A stretch of 64,000 nt of DNA, taken from assembly GCF_000315915.1 (NCBI RefSeq), contig NC_020186.1:1922001-1986000 (forward strand). Reading direction: 5' to 3'. Position 1 is the stretch's first letter. Each line of letters opens with the position of its first letter. Positions 20,718 to 29,807 of this stretch are shown here, one piece after another. The notes under the pieces were generated by a model, which had not been told where the DNA came from, did not search any database, and worked only from the letters and a program-made list of their open reading frames with translations. Position numbers and translations under genes: made by a program. The stretch comes from Henningerozyma blattae CBS 6284. Taxonomy: Eukaryota > Ascomycota > Saccharomycetes > Saccharomycetales > Saccharomycetaceae.

Positions 20718-22064
20718 ATGGATTTAGAACATATGGATACAGACTATGACGTAATTGTCCTTGGTACAGGTATTACTGAATGTATCTTATCAGGGTTACT
20801 TTCTGTTGATGGTAAGAAAGTGTTACATATTGATAAACAAGACCATTATGGTGGTGAATCCGCTTCAGTCAGTTTAACTGAATTATATACGAAATTTAAA
20901 CAAAACCCAATCTCGAAGGAAAATATTGAAAAAAAATTTGGTAGAGATAGAGATTGGAATGTGGATTTAATACCAAAGTTTTTAATGGCCAATGGTGAAT
21001 TAACCAATATTTTAGTTCATACCGATGTTACTAGATATGTGGAATTCAAACAAATCTCAGGTTCATATGTTTTTAAACAAGGTAAGATTTATAAAGTTCC
21101 AGCCAATGAAATTGAAGCTGTTTCATCGCCATTGATGGGTATATTTGAAAAAAGAAGAATGAAGAAATTCCTCGAATGGATCAGTTCATATCAAGAAGAT
21201 GAAATCAAGACTCATCAAGGTTTAGATTTGGATAAGAATACTATGGATGAAGTTTATTATAAGTTCGGGTTGGGTAATTCTACCAAGGAATTCATTGGCC
21301 ATTCAATGGCTTTATGGACCAATGATGATTATCTTCAATTGCCAGCTAGACCAACATTTGAAAGAATCTTATTATATTGTCAAAGTGTTGCTCGTTATGG
21401 GAAATCCCCTTACTTATACCCCTTATACGGTCTTGGTGAATTACCACAAGGTTTTGCAAGATTGTCTGCCATCTATGGTGGTACATATATGTTGGATACC
21501 CCAGTGGAAAAAGTCGATTATGATTCAGATGGTAAATTCAAAAGTGTCACCACCAAATTAGGTACATTTAAGGCACCAGTTGTTATTGCTGATCCAACTT
21601 ATTTCCCTGAAAAATGTAAAAGTACTGGTCAAAGAGTCATTAGAGCCATTTGTATTTTAAACCATCCTGTTCCAAATACAAACAATAGTGATTCATTACA
21701 AATTATTATACCACAAAGTCAAGTTGATAGAAAAAACGATATTTATATTGCTGTTGTTTCCGATGAACATAACGTTTCATCTAAAAACCATTATTTGGCC
21801 ATTATTTCGACTATTGTGGAAACTAATCAACCTCATGTTGAATTAGACCCTGCATTTAAATTATTGGGGCCCATTGAAGAAAAGTTCATGGGTATTGCTG
21901 AATTATTTGAACCTAAAGAAGATGGTTCCAAAGATAATGTTTACTTATCTAAATCATACGATGCCTCATCACATTTTGAATCAATGACTGATGATGTCAA
22001 AGATATTTATTTCAGAGTCACTGGCCATCCTTTGGTATTAAAAGAAAGAGAAGCACAAAATTAG
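20718..22064 (+). CDS. GDI1: Rab GDP-dissociation inhibitor
   Basis: Extracts GDP-bound Rab/Ypt GTPases (Sec4, Ypt1 and others) from membranes and recycles them; essential in S. cerevisiae. 448 residues, family length. N-terminal dinucleotide-fold segment DYDVIVLGTGITECILSGLL, then HIDKQDHYGGE, FGRDRDWNVDLIPKFL (Rab-binding platform) and GSYVFKQGKIYKVPANE. YGKSPYLYPLYGLGELPQGF and the mobile effector-loop region follow; the C-terminus is SYDASSHFESMTDDVKDIYF. All sequence-conserved regions look intact. GDI1 lies close to SCR1 in S. cerevisiae, as here. Confidence 0.98.
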   Translation: MDLEHMDTDYDVIVLGTGITECILSGLLSVDGKKVLHIDKQDHYGGESASVSLTELYTKFKQNPISKENIEKKFGRDRDWNVDLIPKFLMANGELTNILVHTDVTRYVEFKQISGSYVFKQGKIYKVPANEIEAVSSPLMGIFEKRRMKKFLEWISSYQEDEIKTHQGLDLDKNTMDEVYYKFGLGNSTKEFIGHSMALWTNDDYLQLPARPTFERILLYCQSVARYGKSPYLYPLYGLGELPQGFARLSAIYGGTYMLDTPVEKVDYDSDGKFKSVTTKLGTFKAPVVIADPTYFPEKCKSTGQRVIRAICILNHPVPNTNNSDSLQIIIPQSQVDRKNDIYIAVVSDEHNVSSKNHYLAIISTIVETNQPHVELDPAFKLLGPIEEKFMGIAELFEPKEDGSKDNVYLSKSYDASSHFESMTDDVKDIYFRVTGHPLVLKEREAQN

Positions 22065-22500
22065 GGATAGCATTACACACATCATTATCATTATCATCCT
22101 CTTCTTTCGCTGTTCTTTTTTTTTCCACTCTCCCCTCTCAATTTTAAATATTGTTATTATGTTTTCAACCAAGTTTATTCAAAACAAAAATAAAAAGAAA
22201 AAAAATTACTTAAATTCATCGATCAAATATATATATATATCTACACAATCACATCAGTATATACAAGTATATAAAGTATACATATCAATTACTCAACAGA
22301 GCAAACGAGATTAAATTAGATATGTTTTTCAAATGTTACTCGGGCGAAAGCCAACATGATTTGGAAAATGTAAAAATATAGGAATTATTATATAATAATA
22401 ATAAAAAGAAAAAATACTTAAAAAATAGTTTAAAATTAGGAATCAAATAAGAATCAAAGGACGAGAAGAAGAAAAGGATAAGCATATAAGGAAAAGTGAG
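22065..22500. other. Intergenic region GDI1-LSM2
   Basis: No gene seen. T-rich GDI1 3' end, then A/T-rich DNA with a (TA)n run near 22230 and purine-rich sequence directly before LSM2. Confidence 0.6.
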
Positions 22501-22901
22501 ATGCTATTTTTTTCATTTTTCAAAACATTAGTGGACCAAGAAGTCACTGTTGAAGTATGTAAGTGGGAAAGTTAATAATAAGCCCCAATTGAAATATTGA
22601 AAATTTTGAAATTTTGAGATTATTTACTAACAAGAAATATAATGTTGATGATACAATTTAAGGATAGTTAAAAAATGATATTGAATTGAAAGGCACATTG
22701 AAATCCGTGGATCAGTTTTTGAATTTGAAATTAGATAATATATCATGTAATGATACGGATAAATATCCTCATTTGAGTTCAGTACGTAATATGTTTATTA
22801 GAGGGTCTACGGTAAGATATGTATATTTACAAAAAAACATGGTTGATACCAACCTGTTACAGGACGCCGCTAGAAGAGAAGCCATGAGTGAGAAGAAATA
22901 G
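22501..22901 (+). CDS. LSM2: U6 snRNA-associated Sm-like protein Lsm2 (two exons)
   Basis: Core subunit of the Lsm1-7 (mRNA decay, cytoplasm) and Lsm2-8 (U6 snRNA, nucleus) rings. Exon 1 is 22501-22554 (MLFFSFFKTLVDQEVTVE) and exon 2 is 22668-22901, starting LKNDIELKGTL. Spliced product 95 residues, exactly the S. cerevisiae length. Sm1 motif VTVELKNDIELKGTLKSVDQ and Sm2 motif FIRGSTVRYVYL are complete. Without splicing only the second exon shows as an ORF. The intron position matches that of S. cerevisiae LSM2. Neighbour MCM2 is three genes away in S. cerevisiae (YBL026W, YBL023C); RRN10 and NCL1 are absent here. Confidence 0.95.
22555..22667 (+). other. LSM2 spliceosomal intron, 113 nt
   Basis: Consensus 5' site GTATGT (22555-22560), perfect branch site TACTAAC (22625-22631) and 3' site TAG at 22665-22667. 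The earlier AAG at 22660-22662 would lead straight to a stop (GAT AGT TAA), so the TAG is chosen because it keeps the conserved frame. Confidence 0.93.
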
Positions 22902-23056
22902 GTTTGAGGGTATAGATATATAAATATTTATGTAACGAGCAAAAAAAAAAAAATAAAAATAAATAAATAAAATCAAATAAAAAATATGTAAAATATTAAT
23001 TAATAGCAATATGCAAATATAGTACAGAAGCAAAACATCATAAATGTAAATGAGGT

Positions 23057-23539
23057 TTATTTTAAAAACCTCTTATTACAACTTGATCTCTTATGACCCG
23101 GTTCATTACAAAAAGAACATTTTATATTATTTTTCTTTTTATTCTTCGTAGAAGGAAGGGAAGGTGGTATGGCATCTAATTCCACTAAAGGAACCAAAGC
23201 AAATTTATCTAATGATTTAGTCTCATCGTTAAACCGTTCAATAATTTCTAATTCATTATTATTTTTACAAGATAACAAATCCACACACAACCGAGTTGAA
23301 TGATTTTGGTGTGACTGTTTAGAATCATCTAGTATGGAATTCACAAGTGACGAGAGTTGTTTCCATTTATCTGGTGCCGAAGTATCTTGTGACGATTCAT
23401 TAGTAGCACTATTTTGCTTATTCTTAATAAGCAATGCTATATTATCCATTGCTTGAGATAGTTTAATCAAATCATCTTGAGTCTTTTTAGACGCATCTTC
23501 TGTAATCTTTTTGGTATCTTTGTTATCCATTATACACAT
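23057..23539 (-). CDS. Orphan zinc-knuckle protein
   Basis: 160 residues, not identified. Start at 23539 or, nine bases later, at 23530 (MDNKDTKK). The first ~120 residues are polar and probably helical. The C-terminus has a basic linker (TKNKKKNNIK) and one CX2CX4HX4C zinc knuckle (Cys141, Cys144, His149, Cys154; CSFCNEPGHKRSSC) ending six residues before the stop. Such knuckles bind single-stranded nucleic acid in Gag and RNA-processing factors. This form, after a Lys-rich linker at the extreme C-terminus, also resembles the end of MULE/FAR1-type transposase proteins. No S. cerevisiae gene of this kind lies between GDI1/LSM2 and MCM2. A solo LTR sits just upstream. Confidence 0.6.
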   Translation of the reverse strand: MCIMDNKDTKKITEDASKKTQDDLIKLSQAMDNIALLIKNKQNSATNESSQDTSAPDKWKQLSSLVNSILDDSKQSHQNHSTRLCVDLLSCKNNNELEIIERFNDETKSLDKFALVPLVELDAIPPSLPSTKNKKKNNIKCSFCNEPGHKRSSCNKRFLK

Positions 23540-23768
23540 GAATCATAACCAAAACAGTTTGAAAACAGTTTGAAGTGTACTTTTCTTTTTGTTAAGCGAT
23601 GAGATATTTTGAAATTCGTTTCTTTTTTTTTTTTTTTTTCCCTTTGCTATTTAATATATAAAAAGCTTGCTTCATGTTTCTCCCGTGTAAACTATCATTC
23701 ATCATAAGCGCTAGTCTATTAAAAAAAAAGAAAGAAAAAAGAAACGAAACCCGAACAAAAAAAAGCCA

Positions 23769-23997
23769 TGTATACTACTGGGAGTCAAGAGAGTTAGACA
23801 TTGTTATACAGTGTTTAAGATGTAAAGACGATTACTTTATTTAGACATATATAGTAAATACTATAACTAAAATGAATATATTTCTTAAATAGTGTTTTTC
23901 GATATAAAAAGAAAAACACATTTTAAACAATAAGTCACGTGATAAAAGTCTTTTACCACTTAATAGAAAATGATATAATCATATTCCAGCATATACA
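23769..23997 (+). repeat. Solo LTR, family A, plus orientation
   Basis: About 229 bp beginning TGTATA and ending TATACA, a 6-bp inverted terminus of the TG...CA type; the end could also be 24003. Highly similar to the minus-strand LTR at 15931-16155. Contains GTCACGTGAT. No clear target-site duplication. It ends about 75 bp before the SCR1 RNA gene. Confidence 0.88.
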
Positions 23998-24072
23998 TAT
24001 ACAATAGGACAATTCATATAAAATTTCTCGTTTCTCTTCCCCATTAAAACGAGAAAAAAAGCACAAATTTTA

Positions 24073-24557
24073 AGCTGTAATGGCTTCAATTTAGTGGGAC
24101 AGGACAATTTATCATTTCTGGCCTGGGAACGAAACTTCCTCTCGGCCGGACAAGTTTGCTAGTTACTCCGAGTAACAGGTTTGTATCACGTGTTCGTTTT
24201 GTTTCGAGATCACGAGGTCGGCCGCAGCTTGATGAGGTAGCCGTCTACCTGTGCCTTTTCTTCAGGATTCTCCGGTTTTCCGGAAAATCGGCACGGGCCC
24301 AGAATTGTGTGCCCCGGTTAAGTGTTCGATTCTTGCAGGTGTCATCAGGGAGTTTGGGAAGCCAGGCTCTTTTCTGTTGGCAGCAATGCAGCATGGCATG
24401 AAGCCGCGCCAGAACCGCTCTAGGGGAGTTTCATCCAGCAAGGGCACTGGCGGCCTGTGAAGGAGGCGACCGGGATTACGCGCAATGTGGGAACTGAGGA
24501 TTTACGGGTGGCGCCTCGTGATGGGGACTATTTCCGGTGTGTCTGAACCGTTTATTT
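24073..24557 (+). ncRNA. SCR1: SRP RNA (signal recognition particle 7SL-type RNA)
   Basis: RNA scaffold of the signal recognition particle, transcribed by Pol III. The start AGCTGTAATGGCTTC...GTGGGACAGG closely matches the S. cerevisiae SCR1 5' end and holds the Alu-domain and A-box-like sequence. It is followed by the CTGGCC..GGAACGAA..TTCCTC..GGCC hairpin. GTCATCAGG...GGCAGCAATGCAGCA at about 24341-24393 fits the S-domain region. A T-run (24555-24560) terminates it. At ~485 nt it is a little shorter than the 522 nt of S. cerevisiae. GC content is far above the surroundings, as expected for a structured RNA. GDI1 proximity is conserved. ORFs here are shadows. The exact 3' end is inferred. 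Confidence 0.87.
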
Positions 24558-24560
24558 TTT

Positions 24561-24878
24561 ATCGGAGTTTGGTTGTGGTCACGTGCGGACGGGGCGCTAT
24601 CATATGAGAAGGAATTGGAAAGATCTGAGATTAGATTGGGACAAGGTTATATTTTTATATCCATTTATTTTTCTTTTGAGACTAGGGTTATTAAAAGGTA
24701 TTAATTCTAAGTAATTGAAGGAAAAGCATTTTCTGTTTGTTTGTTTGTTTGTTTGTATTTTTACCCCATTTTATCTACTGTTACATGATTTAATTTATAT
24801 AATATACATATGCGTTTGAATTTGCATTTGCGTTTGCGTTTGCTTCACAATTGGTGATGTTTTCGCTTTGATTTGCAT
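24561..24878. other. SCR1-MCM2 intergenic region
   Basis: No gene seen. Contains a short (GTTT)n run near 24737-24757 and a TTTGCG/TTTGCA hexamer-like tract near 24815-24845, just past the MCM2 stop. Confidence 0.6.
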
Positions 24879-27458
24879 CTAACGATTACCTATTGTATAA
24901 ATTGCCAAAGATTTCTGTAATTGACGACGAACACTCACTTTTTGAGCCCCAACAAATGAATCAATCACCACTTTAATAGCTCTATCCAAATCCCAACTCG
25001 ATACGAATTCCGATAACCGCATCTTTGCAAAGGATTCGGCAATTCTCAGTATAGATTCCAAATGACGTACAGTGATGGGGAAAGACCCTGTTGTTATACT
25101 TTCTCTTCTCAAATCGGCATATACTTTACTTACTTTATCCATATCCATTTGATGTAACTTTGGATATATTTTCGTTCTTGCATAATTGATATATTTCATC
25201 AATTTTTCTTGTGGTATGGGTGAGATTTCTTGTTCCTTTTTCAATAATAATTCTTTCTTTCTTTGTCTTGCAGATATGGCTGGGGATTCGTCGTCGTCAT
25301 TGTCGTTTTTGTTGTCTTTATTAGCGGTAGCATCTTCACCGTTGGAGTCTGGATGTGATCTTACATGTGAACCGACCACGAACTTGGCCAATCTTTTATC
25401 ACTTTCTTCATCTACAAGATCACGCACCACACAAAGAATATCGAATCTGGATAAGATAGGTTCTGTTAGGGTGACGTTTTGTGATAATGGTAATGTAGAG
25501 TTATAACGACCACCGTTTGGATTTGCAGCAGCAATGATAGAACAACGGGCTTGTAAAGTGGTGACAATACCGGCTTTAGAAATGGATATACTTTGTTGTT
25601 CCATAGCTTCATGAATAGAAGTACGATCTTGATCATTCATCTTATCGAATTCATCAATCAGACAAACCCCCTTGTCAGCTAGGACCAACGCACCACCTTC
25701 TAAAGTCCATTCCCTGGTGATTGGATCTTTACGTACAGAGGCAGTCAAACCAACAGCAGAAGCACCCTGACCTGTAGCGAAAACCGCTCTGTGTGCAGTC
25801 TTTTCGACATATTTCAAGATTTGAGATTTAGCAGTACCTGGATCACCTAATAATAATACATTGATATCACCACGAATAGAATGTTTACCATTTACATTTT
25901 TGGGGACACCACCGAATAAAGAACATGCCACTGCTGTTTTGATATCTCTATGGCCATAAATAGAAGGTGCTATGGAGGAAATGATCTTGTCTATAATACC
26001 ACGATCTCTTGATAATTTACGGAACTCTCTTTCCTCTTCTTCTGTCCAATGGAAAATATCCAGACCTTCCTCTAGATCAGATGTGTTTGATAATGAACCT
26101 TCTCTTTTCTTTATAGAATTGGCCTCTATGATGGTAGCAAAAACGGGGAACCCATTCTTGGCATTTAAATTCCCATCATAATTATTCTTATACACCCCTG
26201 TGATTTCTACTTCTTCACCAGGTTTGGCCACATCCACCAGATCTGCCAAGAGAATAACTTCTCGATGACGAGGTAGACGACCTGCGGGGACGGAACCGGG
26301 GGATTCCTGCAATGTGATACGTTGATAATTTCTATAAACGGTTTTCTCACCATTGACATTGAAGGGACCTTTGGATTTACAGTTGGTGCAAAATGAAATT
26401 TTAATCTCTTGGTTTGAATCTTGGAAAAAGGGACCTAAGATAGTCCCACATTTCAAACAATTGAATTTAATATATTTCAATTGTGGGAAAACACCTGTTC
26501 TTCTAGTGACAACACCTGTAACTCTTACAAGAGATAGTAAATTGATTTCACGTAATTCTCGTAAGGTGTGGATTGTGGGGAAATCGGAGATCCTCACATG
26601 GATTTGCGAATGAATGTTTGAATAATCGGGGTAATGTAGTTCGGTAGCCTCCATGGCGACCAAATCGAAAATCTTGAAAATCTCTTGAGGACATTTCGCA
26701 AGGAAAAGAGCTAGAATTGGTTTTGAATTTGCTAGATGGGTGAAATTGATCTCTAATGATTCTGAATTCAATTCACCAAGAGTACGAATACGTGCCCCGT
26801 AAACGGATCTTCCGGATTCGTCTGTATATTCCAATAAGAATAACTTCAATTCTCTGGCGATGGTTCTTGAGACGTTTGGTTGAGTGATCCATTCCGAGTA
26901 TGAATTTGCCTTGATGTTGCTTAGGGATTCGAGATTCAATTCTTCTGTCAATGGATCGACTTCCATATCGCTCCAAAGATCGTCGTCGCTATGATTCTCG
27001 TACCGAGATTTACGATGTCTTCTTTGTCTGGGGAGACCCATTTCATCAAGAGCTTCATCTTGTTGGTCGTCGTCATCGTCGTCGTCCAAATACGTTCCTC
27101 CTTTCAAAAGTGCATCTCTTTGGTTCAACTGGGCGTCTATTCTTCTTCTGTCTGCAAGTGACAACTCTTGTTGGTGTGTGTCATCTATATCTTTATCATC
27201 GTAATGGTCCTTATCGGGATCTGTGGCGTAATCCTTGTACATATCTTCGTCCATCAAATCTACTTCGTCGATGGCTTCTTCGATATCTGAGATATCTTGA
27301 GGCAAATCTACGTCGTTATCAAGATCGCTTTCCAAATTAGTCATGCCATGAGGGGACCCCAAGATGGAGGAAGAATGACGATGTAGTTGTGGCGAGGACG
27401 GTGGCAAGGGAGAATGGGCACCGTCATCTGATGAATTTGATCTTCTACGTCTAGACAT
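24879..27458 (-). CDS. MCM2: MCM2-7 helicase subunit Mcm2
   Basis: Subunit of the replicative helicase loaded at origins. 859 residues (868 in S. cerevisiae). The acidic N-terminal tail holds Asp/Glu runs, likely the histone H3-H4-binding and DDK-target region. Then the OB/zinc domain with CX2C...CX2C (CLKCGTIL...CTNCKSKG, about residues 331-358). AAA+ core: Walker A GDPGTAKSQ (~538), Walker B CLIDEFDKM (~602), sensor AANPNGGRYN, arginine finger LSRFDIL (~672), and a C-terminal winged helix. All catalytic residues are present. An Asp/Asn/Lys-rich insert follows residue ~700. YBL023C in S. cerevisiae. SCB-like ACGCGAAA lies ~113 bp upstream. Confidence 0.98.
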   Translation of the reverse strand: MSRRRRSNSSDDGAHSPLPPSSPQLHRHSSSILGSPHGMTNLESDLDNDVDLPQDISDIEEAIDEVDLMDEDMYKDYATDPDKDHYDDKDIDDTHQQELSLADRRRIDAQLNQRDALLKGGTYLDDDDDDDQQDEALDEMGLPRQRRHRKSRYENHSDDDLWSDMEVDPLTEELNLESLSNIKANSYSEWITQPNVSRTIARELKLFLLEYTDESGRSVYGARIRTLGELNSESLEINFTHLANSKPILALFLAKCPQEIFKIFDLVAMEATELHYPDYSNIHSQIHVRISDFPTIHTLRELREINLLSLVRVTGVVTRRTGVFPQLKYIKFNCLKCGTILGPFFQDSNQEIKISFCTNCKSKGPFNVNGEKTVYRNYQRITLQESPGSVPAGRLPRHREVILLADLVDVAKPGEEVEITGVYKNNYDGNLNAKNGFPVFATIIEANSIKKREGSLSNTSDLEEGLDIFHWTEEEEREFRKLSRDRGIIDKIISSIAPSIYGHRDIKTAVACSLFGGVPKNVNGKHSIRGDINVLLLGDPGTAKSQILKYVEKTAHRAVFATGQGASAVGLTASVRKDPITREWTLEGGALVLADKGVCLIDEFDKMNDQDRTSIHEAMEQQSISISKAGIVTTLQARCSIIAAANPNGGRYNSTLPLSQNVTLTEPILSRFDILCVVRDLVDEESDKRLAKFVVGSHVRSHPDSNGEDATANKDNKNDNDDDESPAISARQRKKELLLKKEQEISPIPQEKLMKYINYARTKIYPKLHQMDMDKVSKVYADLRRESITTGSFPITVRHLESILRIAESFAKMRLSEFVSSWDLDRAIKVVIDSFVGAQKVSVRRQLQKSLAIYTIGNR

Positions 27459-27570
27459 TGCGTGGGGTGGGGATGCGACGGCGTGTTGTTTTATATCTAT
27501 GTAATATAAAAAGCAAAATAAAATTTCGAATTGGCACGATTTTTTTTTAAAGCATGATGCGAGATGCGAA

Positions 27571-27578
27571 ACGCGAAA
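27571..27578. promoter_or_regulatory. SCB/MCB-like box upstream of MCM2
   Basis: ACGCGAAA contains CGCGAAA, matching the SBF consensus CRCGAAA, and overlaps an MCB-like ACGCG. It lies 113 bp before the MCM2 ATG; the role is inferred from the family's cell-cycle regulation. Confidence 0.4.
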
Positions 27579-27614
27579 GTGAAAGTGAAGTGCGCATATA
27601 TATACATATAGGAA

Positions 27615-29009
27615 TTATTTTTTAATTATATACTTTTGCCTTGAAAAAGGGTTGGCACTCAAAGATTTGTAGTGGAGCACTCCTGGCAAAATATAGGGAG
27701 TGACGAACGAGTTGATTGTGATGGTATCCACATTCAACGCAGTAGACATCTTCTCTACGAAATCGTAGTTGTTACTGAACAGTGTGACGCGTGTATGTGA
27801 CTCGTTGGAGGCGGGTGTATCAGGGAACAAACGTGTCACTTCTGCAGGGGTCAAGAATTTCGTCAACGTAACAATAGGCGAGACAATGGGTCGTGTAAAG
27901 ATATCCATCTCGGGCAAGATGTTATCGATGATCATGGGGAGGAAAAAATTGCCCTCTTTGAAAACAGTGTCGGGGAGAGTGTTGAGAATGTTGAAATGGC
28001 CATTTTCCATGATCAACTGCTTAGTAAATAACAAATCGGCAACGTTGGCCAAGGGGCCGAAATGGTTGGATTCATCGAACGGGTTGCCTATCTGCAAGAA
28101 CTCGGGCGAATTGAACACTTGGATCAAATCTTGTTTTACCTGTTGATAACAATTCTCATTGATAATCAAATGCAACGATTGCATGTGAGGTAATTTCGCA
28201 GAAATCTCCTCGAGCAAAACAGAAGTATCCTGTACGTCTTGGATGATCACGTAATGTTTCTCGCTTGGTGGTGGTGGCAACGAATCTGGGAGCTGTGAAT
28301 CCAAGGGCAAAACGTTGATGAGACCAGGTAACAAGTTTGTCAATTGAGATAATTTACCAAATGATAAAGCAGTAAGAGTAGCCAAAGGTGAAGGAACAAT
28401 GATGGAGGCATTCCCTTGAACAAGCGAATGAGCCAAGAAATGGGCAAGAGATGCCAAGGGAGAAAGATAGGGCGCATTCCAGACACAAACTCCGTTTGGG
28501 ATTTCCAGGGTACTGACCGAGAATGCCGAATGAGGGGGAACGGCGGGGTCTATTTGAGCCGCTGCAGAATTACACAATGCCGTGTGTTTGAAAATGGAAG
28601 AAGCCAATCGAGTCTCGTCCAGAGCAAGTCGGAATGGTTTGCCTGTTTCGAGAGTGACCAATCGGGACAAATCGGGGACGTTGGCGTCGATCATCTCCGA
28701 TAAGCGGAGCAGGAGTTGTTGCCTAAACGGGCGAGGGTGGGCGCGTAATGTGCGGTGGGCGGTATGGGCCGCGGCACGTGCCTCGTGCAGCAGGCCGTCG
28801 TCGGCTAGAGAGATTTTCGCGACGGCTCTAGAATCCGCGGGGCTAAGAACTTCGCGAAATATGCGCTGGGACGGTTCGCGCCATTTGCCGCCGACGAAAG
28901 GCCGAGTGCGGAAAAGGTCCGGGTTGGCAAACGCCGTGGATGCGTGGCGGACACGTGAGGCGGTGGCGAGCGGGTCACGTGGGGCTGGGTAACGATTGAG
29001 ACGGAGCAT
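27615..29009 (-). CDS. Aldehyde-dehydrogenase-like protein lacking catalytic Cys and Glu
   Basis: 464 residues with ALDH-superfamily features. The N-terminal NAD-domain part is recognisable: FVGGKWREPS, the VLSPADS..VAKISLAD segment, TLETGKP (121-125), and IPNGVCVWNAPYLSP with the conserved Asn178 of the PWNxP motif. Where the family has FELGG (catalytic Glu) and GQxC (nucleophile Cys), this protein reads through without either. A conserved-looking linker (SLHLIINENCYQQV) and a late VTLTKFLTPAEVTRLF segment fit the end of the fold. Probably a pseudoenzyme or a diverging paralogue, perhaps of succinate-semialdehyde dehydrogenase. The first ~25 residues are Arg/Ser/Ala-rich and could be a mitochondrial presequence. 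The 5' half is very GC-rich, the 3' half is not. Confidence 0.7.
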   Translation of the reverse strand: MLRLNRYPAPRDPLATASRVRHASTAFANPDLFRTRPFVGGKWREPSQRIFREVLSPADSRAVAKISLADDGLLHEARAAAHTAHRTLRAHPRPFRQQLLLRLSEMIDANVPDLSRLVTLETGKPFRLALDETRLASSIFKHTALCNSAAAQIDPAVPPHSAFSVSTLEIPNGVCVWNAPYLSPLASLAHFLAHSLVQGNASIIVPSPLATLTALSFGKLSQLTNLLPGLINVLPLDSQLPDSLPPPPSEKHYVIIQDVQDTSVLLEEISAKLPHMQSLHLIINENCYQQVKQDLIQVFNSPEFLQIGNPFDESNHFGPLANVADLLFTKQLIMENGHFNILNTLPDTVFKEGNFFLPMIIDNILPEMDIFTRPIVSPIVTLTKFLTPAEVTRLFPDTPASNESHTRVTLFSNNYDFVEKMSTALNVDTITINSFVTPYILPGVLHYKSLSANPFSRQKYIIKK

Positions 29010-29192
29010 GGAGAAGGGGACACAACAGCAAATGGATGAGGTCAGGGTAACGAAGGAAGCAAGGTGATTTGTGGGTGCGACTGTGGGTGCGACTGTGAAC
29101 GTGACTGTGAACGTGACTGTGAATGTATGAAGTTAATATATCTATCTATATAGGATAGGAAAGTAGGAAAACACGTGGAAAACGCTCGGCGG

Positions 29193-29807
29193 CTACGAGC
29201 CTGGCTCGGTGTTCGTGTCGTTCTCTTGCCAGTCAGGCTGGTCCTGGCCCTGCAACTGGCCTGTCCCGTTCGTGCTGGCAGATCGAGGCCGGCGAGGTCT
29301 TGTTCTGTGACGAGCCAACACCATCCGTAGCAATGCTGCATAATGCTCAAAGCCAAGTTCATGCAATGCTACCAGCACGTCTTCTCCACTCAGCGTCTTT
29401 CGACGAGCTGCATCGCATCGGTCTGCAGCTTCACTGGTGACAAAGGAGATAAACTCCGAAAGACATTCTTGCACTAGCAGCTTGGCATCCTTGGAGACCT
29501 TTGTGGCAGGCGGTAGTGTTTGTTTCATTATTCGAGCAACGTTGTTGATGGGGAGTAATCTGTCTTGGTCTCGTAAAGTGGTGATATGGGCAAAAGGTTC
29601 TGCCACAGATGTCGATGTCGAAGACGGCGACGACGACGACAGTGACGACAGCGACGACGAATTGGCTGCATTGAGTGTGGCATTAGGGGGTGCAGGGGCG
29701 TTGGACGGGGATGTCTGGGCGTGCTGCTGTGGTGTGTGGGTGTGGGTGTGCGGATGTGGGTGTGCGTGGTGTGCGGGTGGAAAGGTCATAGTGGGCGGAA
29801 AGGACAT
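29193..29807 (-). CDS. HAP3: CCAAT-binding factor subunit Hap3 (NF-YB)
   Basis: Histone-fold subunit of the Hap2/3/4/5 activator of respiratory genes. The core at about residues 77-168 is unmistakable: TTLRDQDRLLPINNVARIMK, LPPATKVSKDAKLLVQECLS, EFISFVTSEAADRCDAARRK and TLSGEDVLVALHELGFEHY. It has the DNA-contacting LPINNVARIMK and all Hap5/Hap2 contact regions. The N-terminal 75 residues are His/Pro/Ser/Thr-rich low complexity, and the C-terminus is Arg then Gln/Asn-rich. 204 residues versus 144 in S. cerevisiae, the excess lying in the tails. Very GC-rich codons. In S. cerevisiae it is YBL021C, two genes from MCM2; PIM1 between them is missing and the ALDH-like gene sits there. Confidence 0.96.
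   Translation of the reverse strand: MSFPPTMTFPPAHHAHPHPHTHTHTPQQHAQTSPSNAPAPPNATLNAANSSSLSSLSSSSPSSTSTSVAEPFAHITTLRDQDRLLPINNVARIMKQTLPPATKVSKDAKLLVQECLSEFISFVTSEAADRCDAARRKTLSGEDVLVALHELGFEHYAALLRMVLARHRTRPRRPRSASTNGTGQLQGQDQPDWQENDTNTEPGS

Noticed and set aside
24156..24460. Short ORFs on both strands
   Set aside because: They fall inside the SCR1 RNA gene, whose high GC removes stops by chance.
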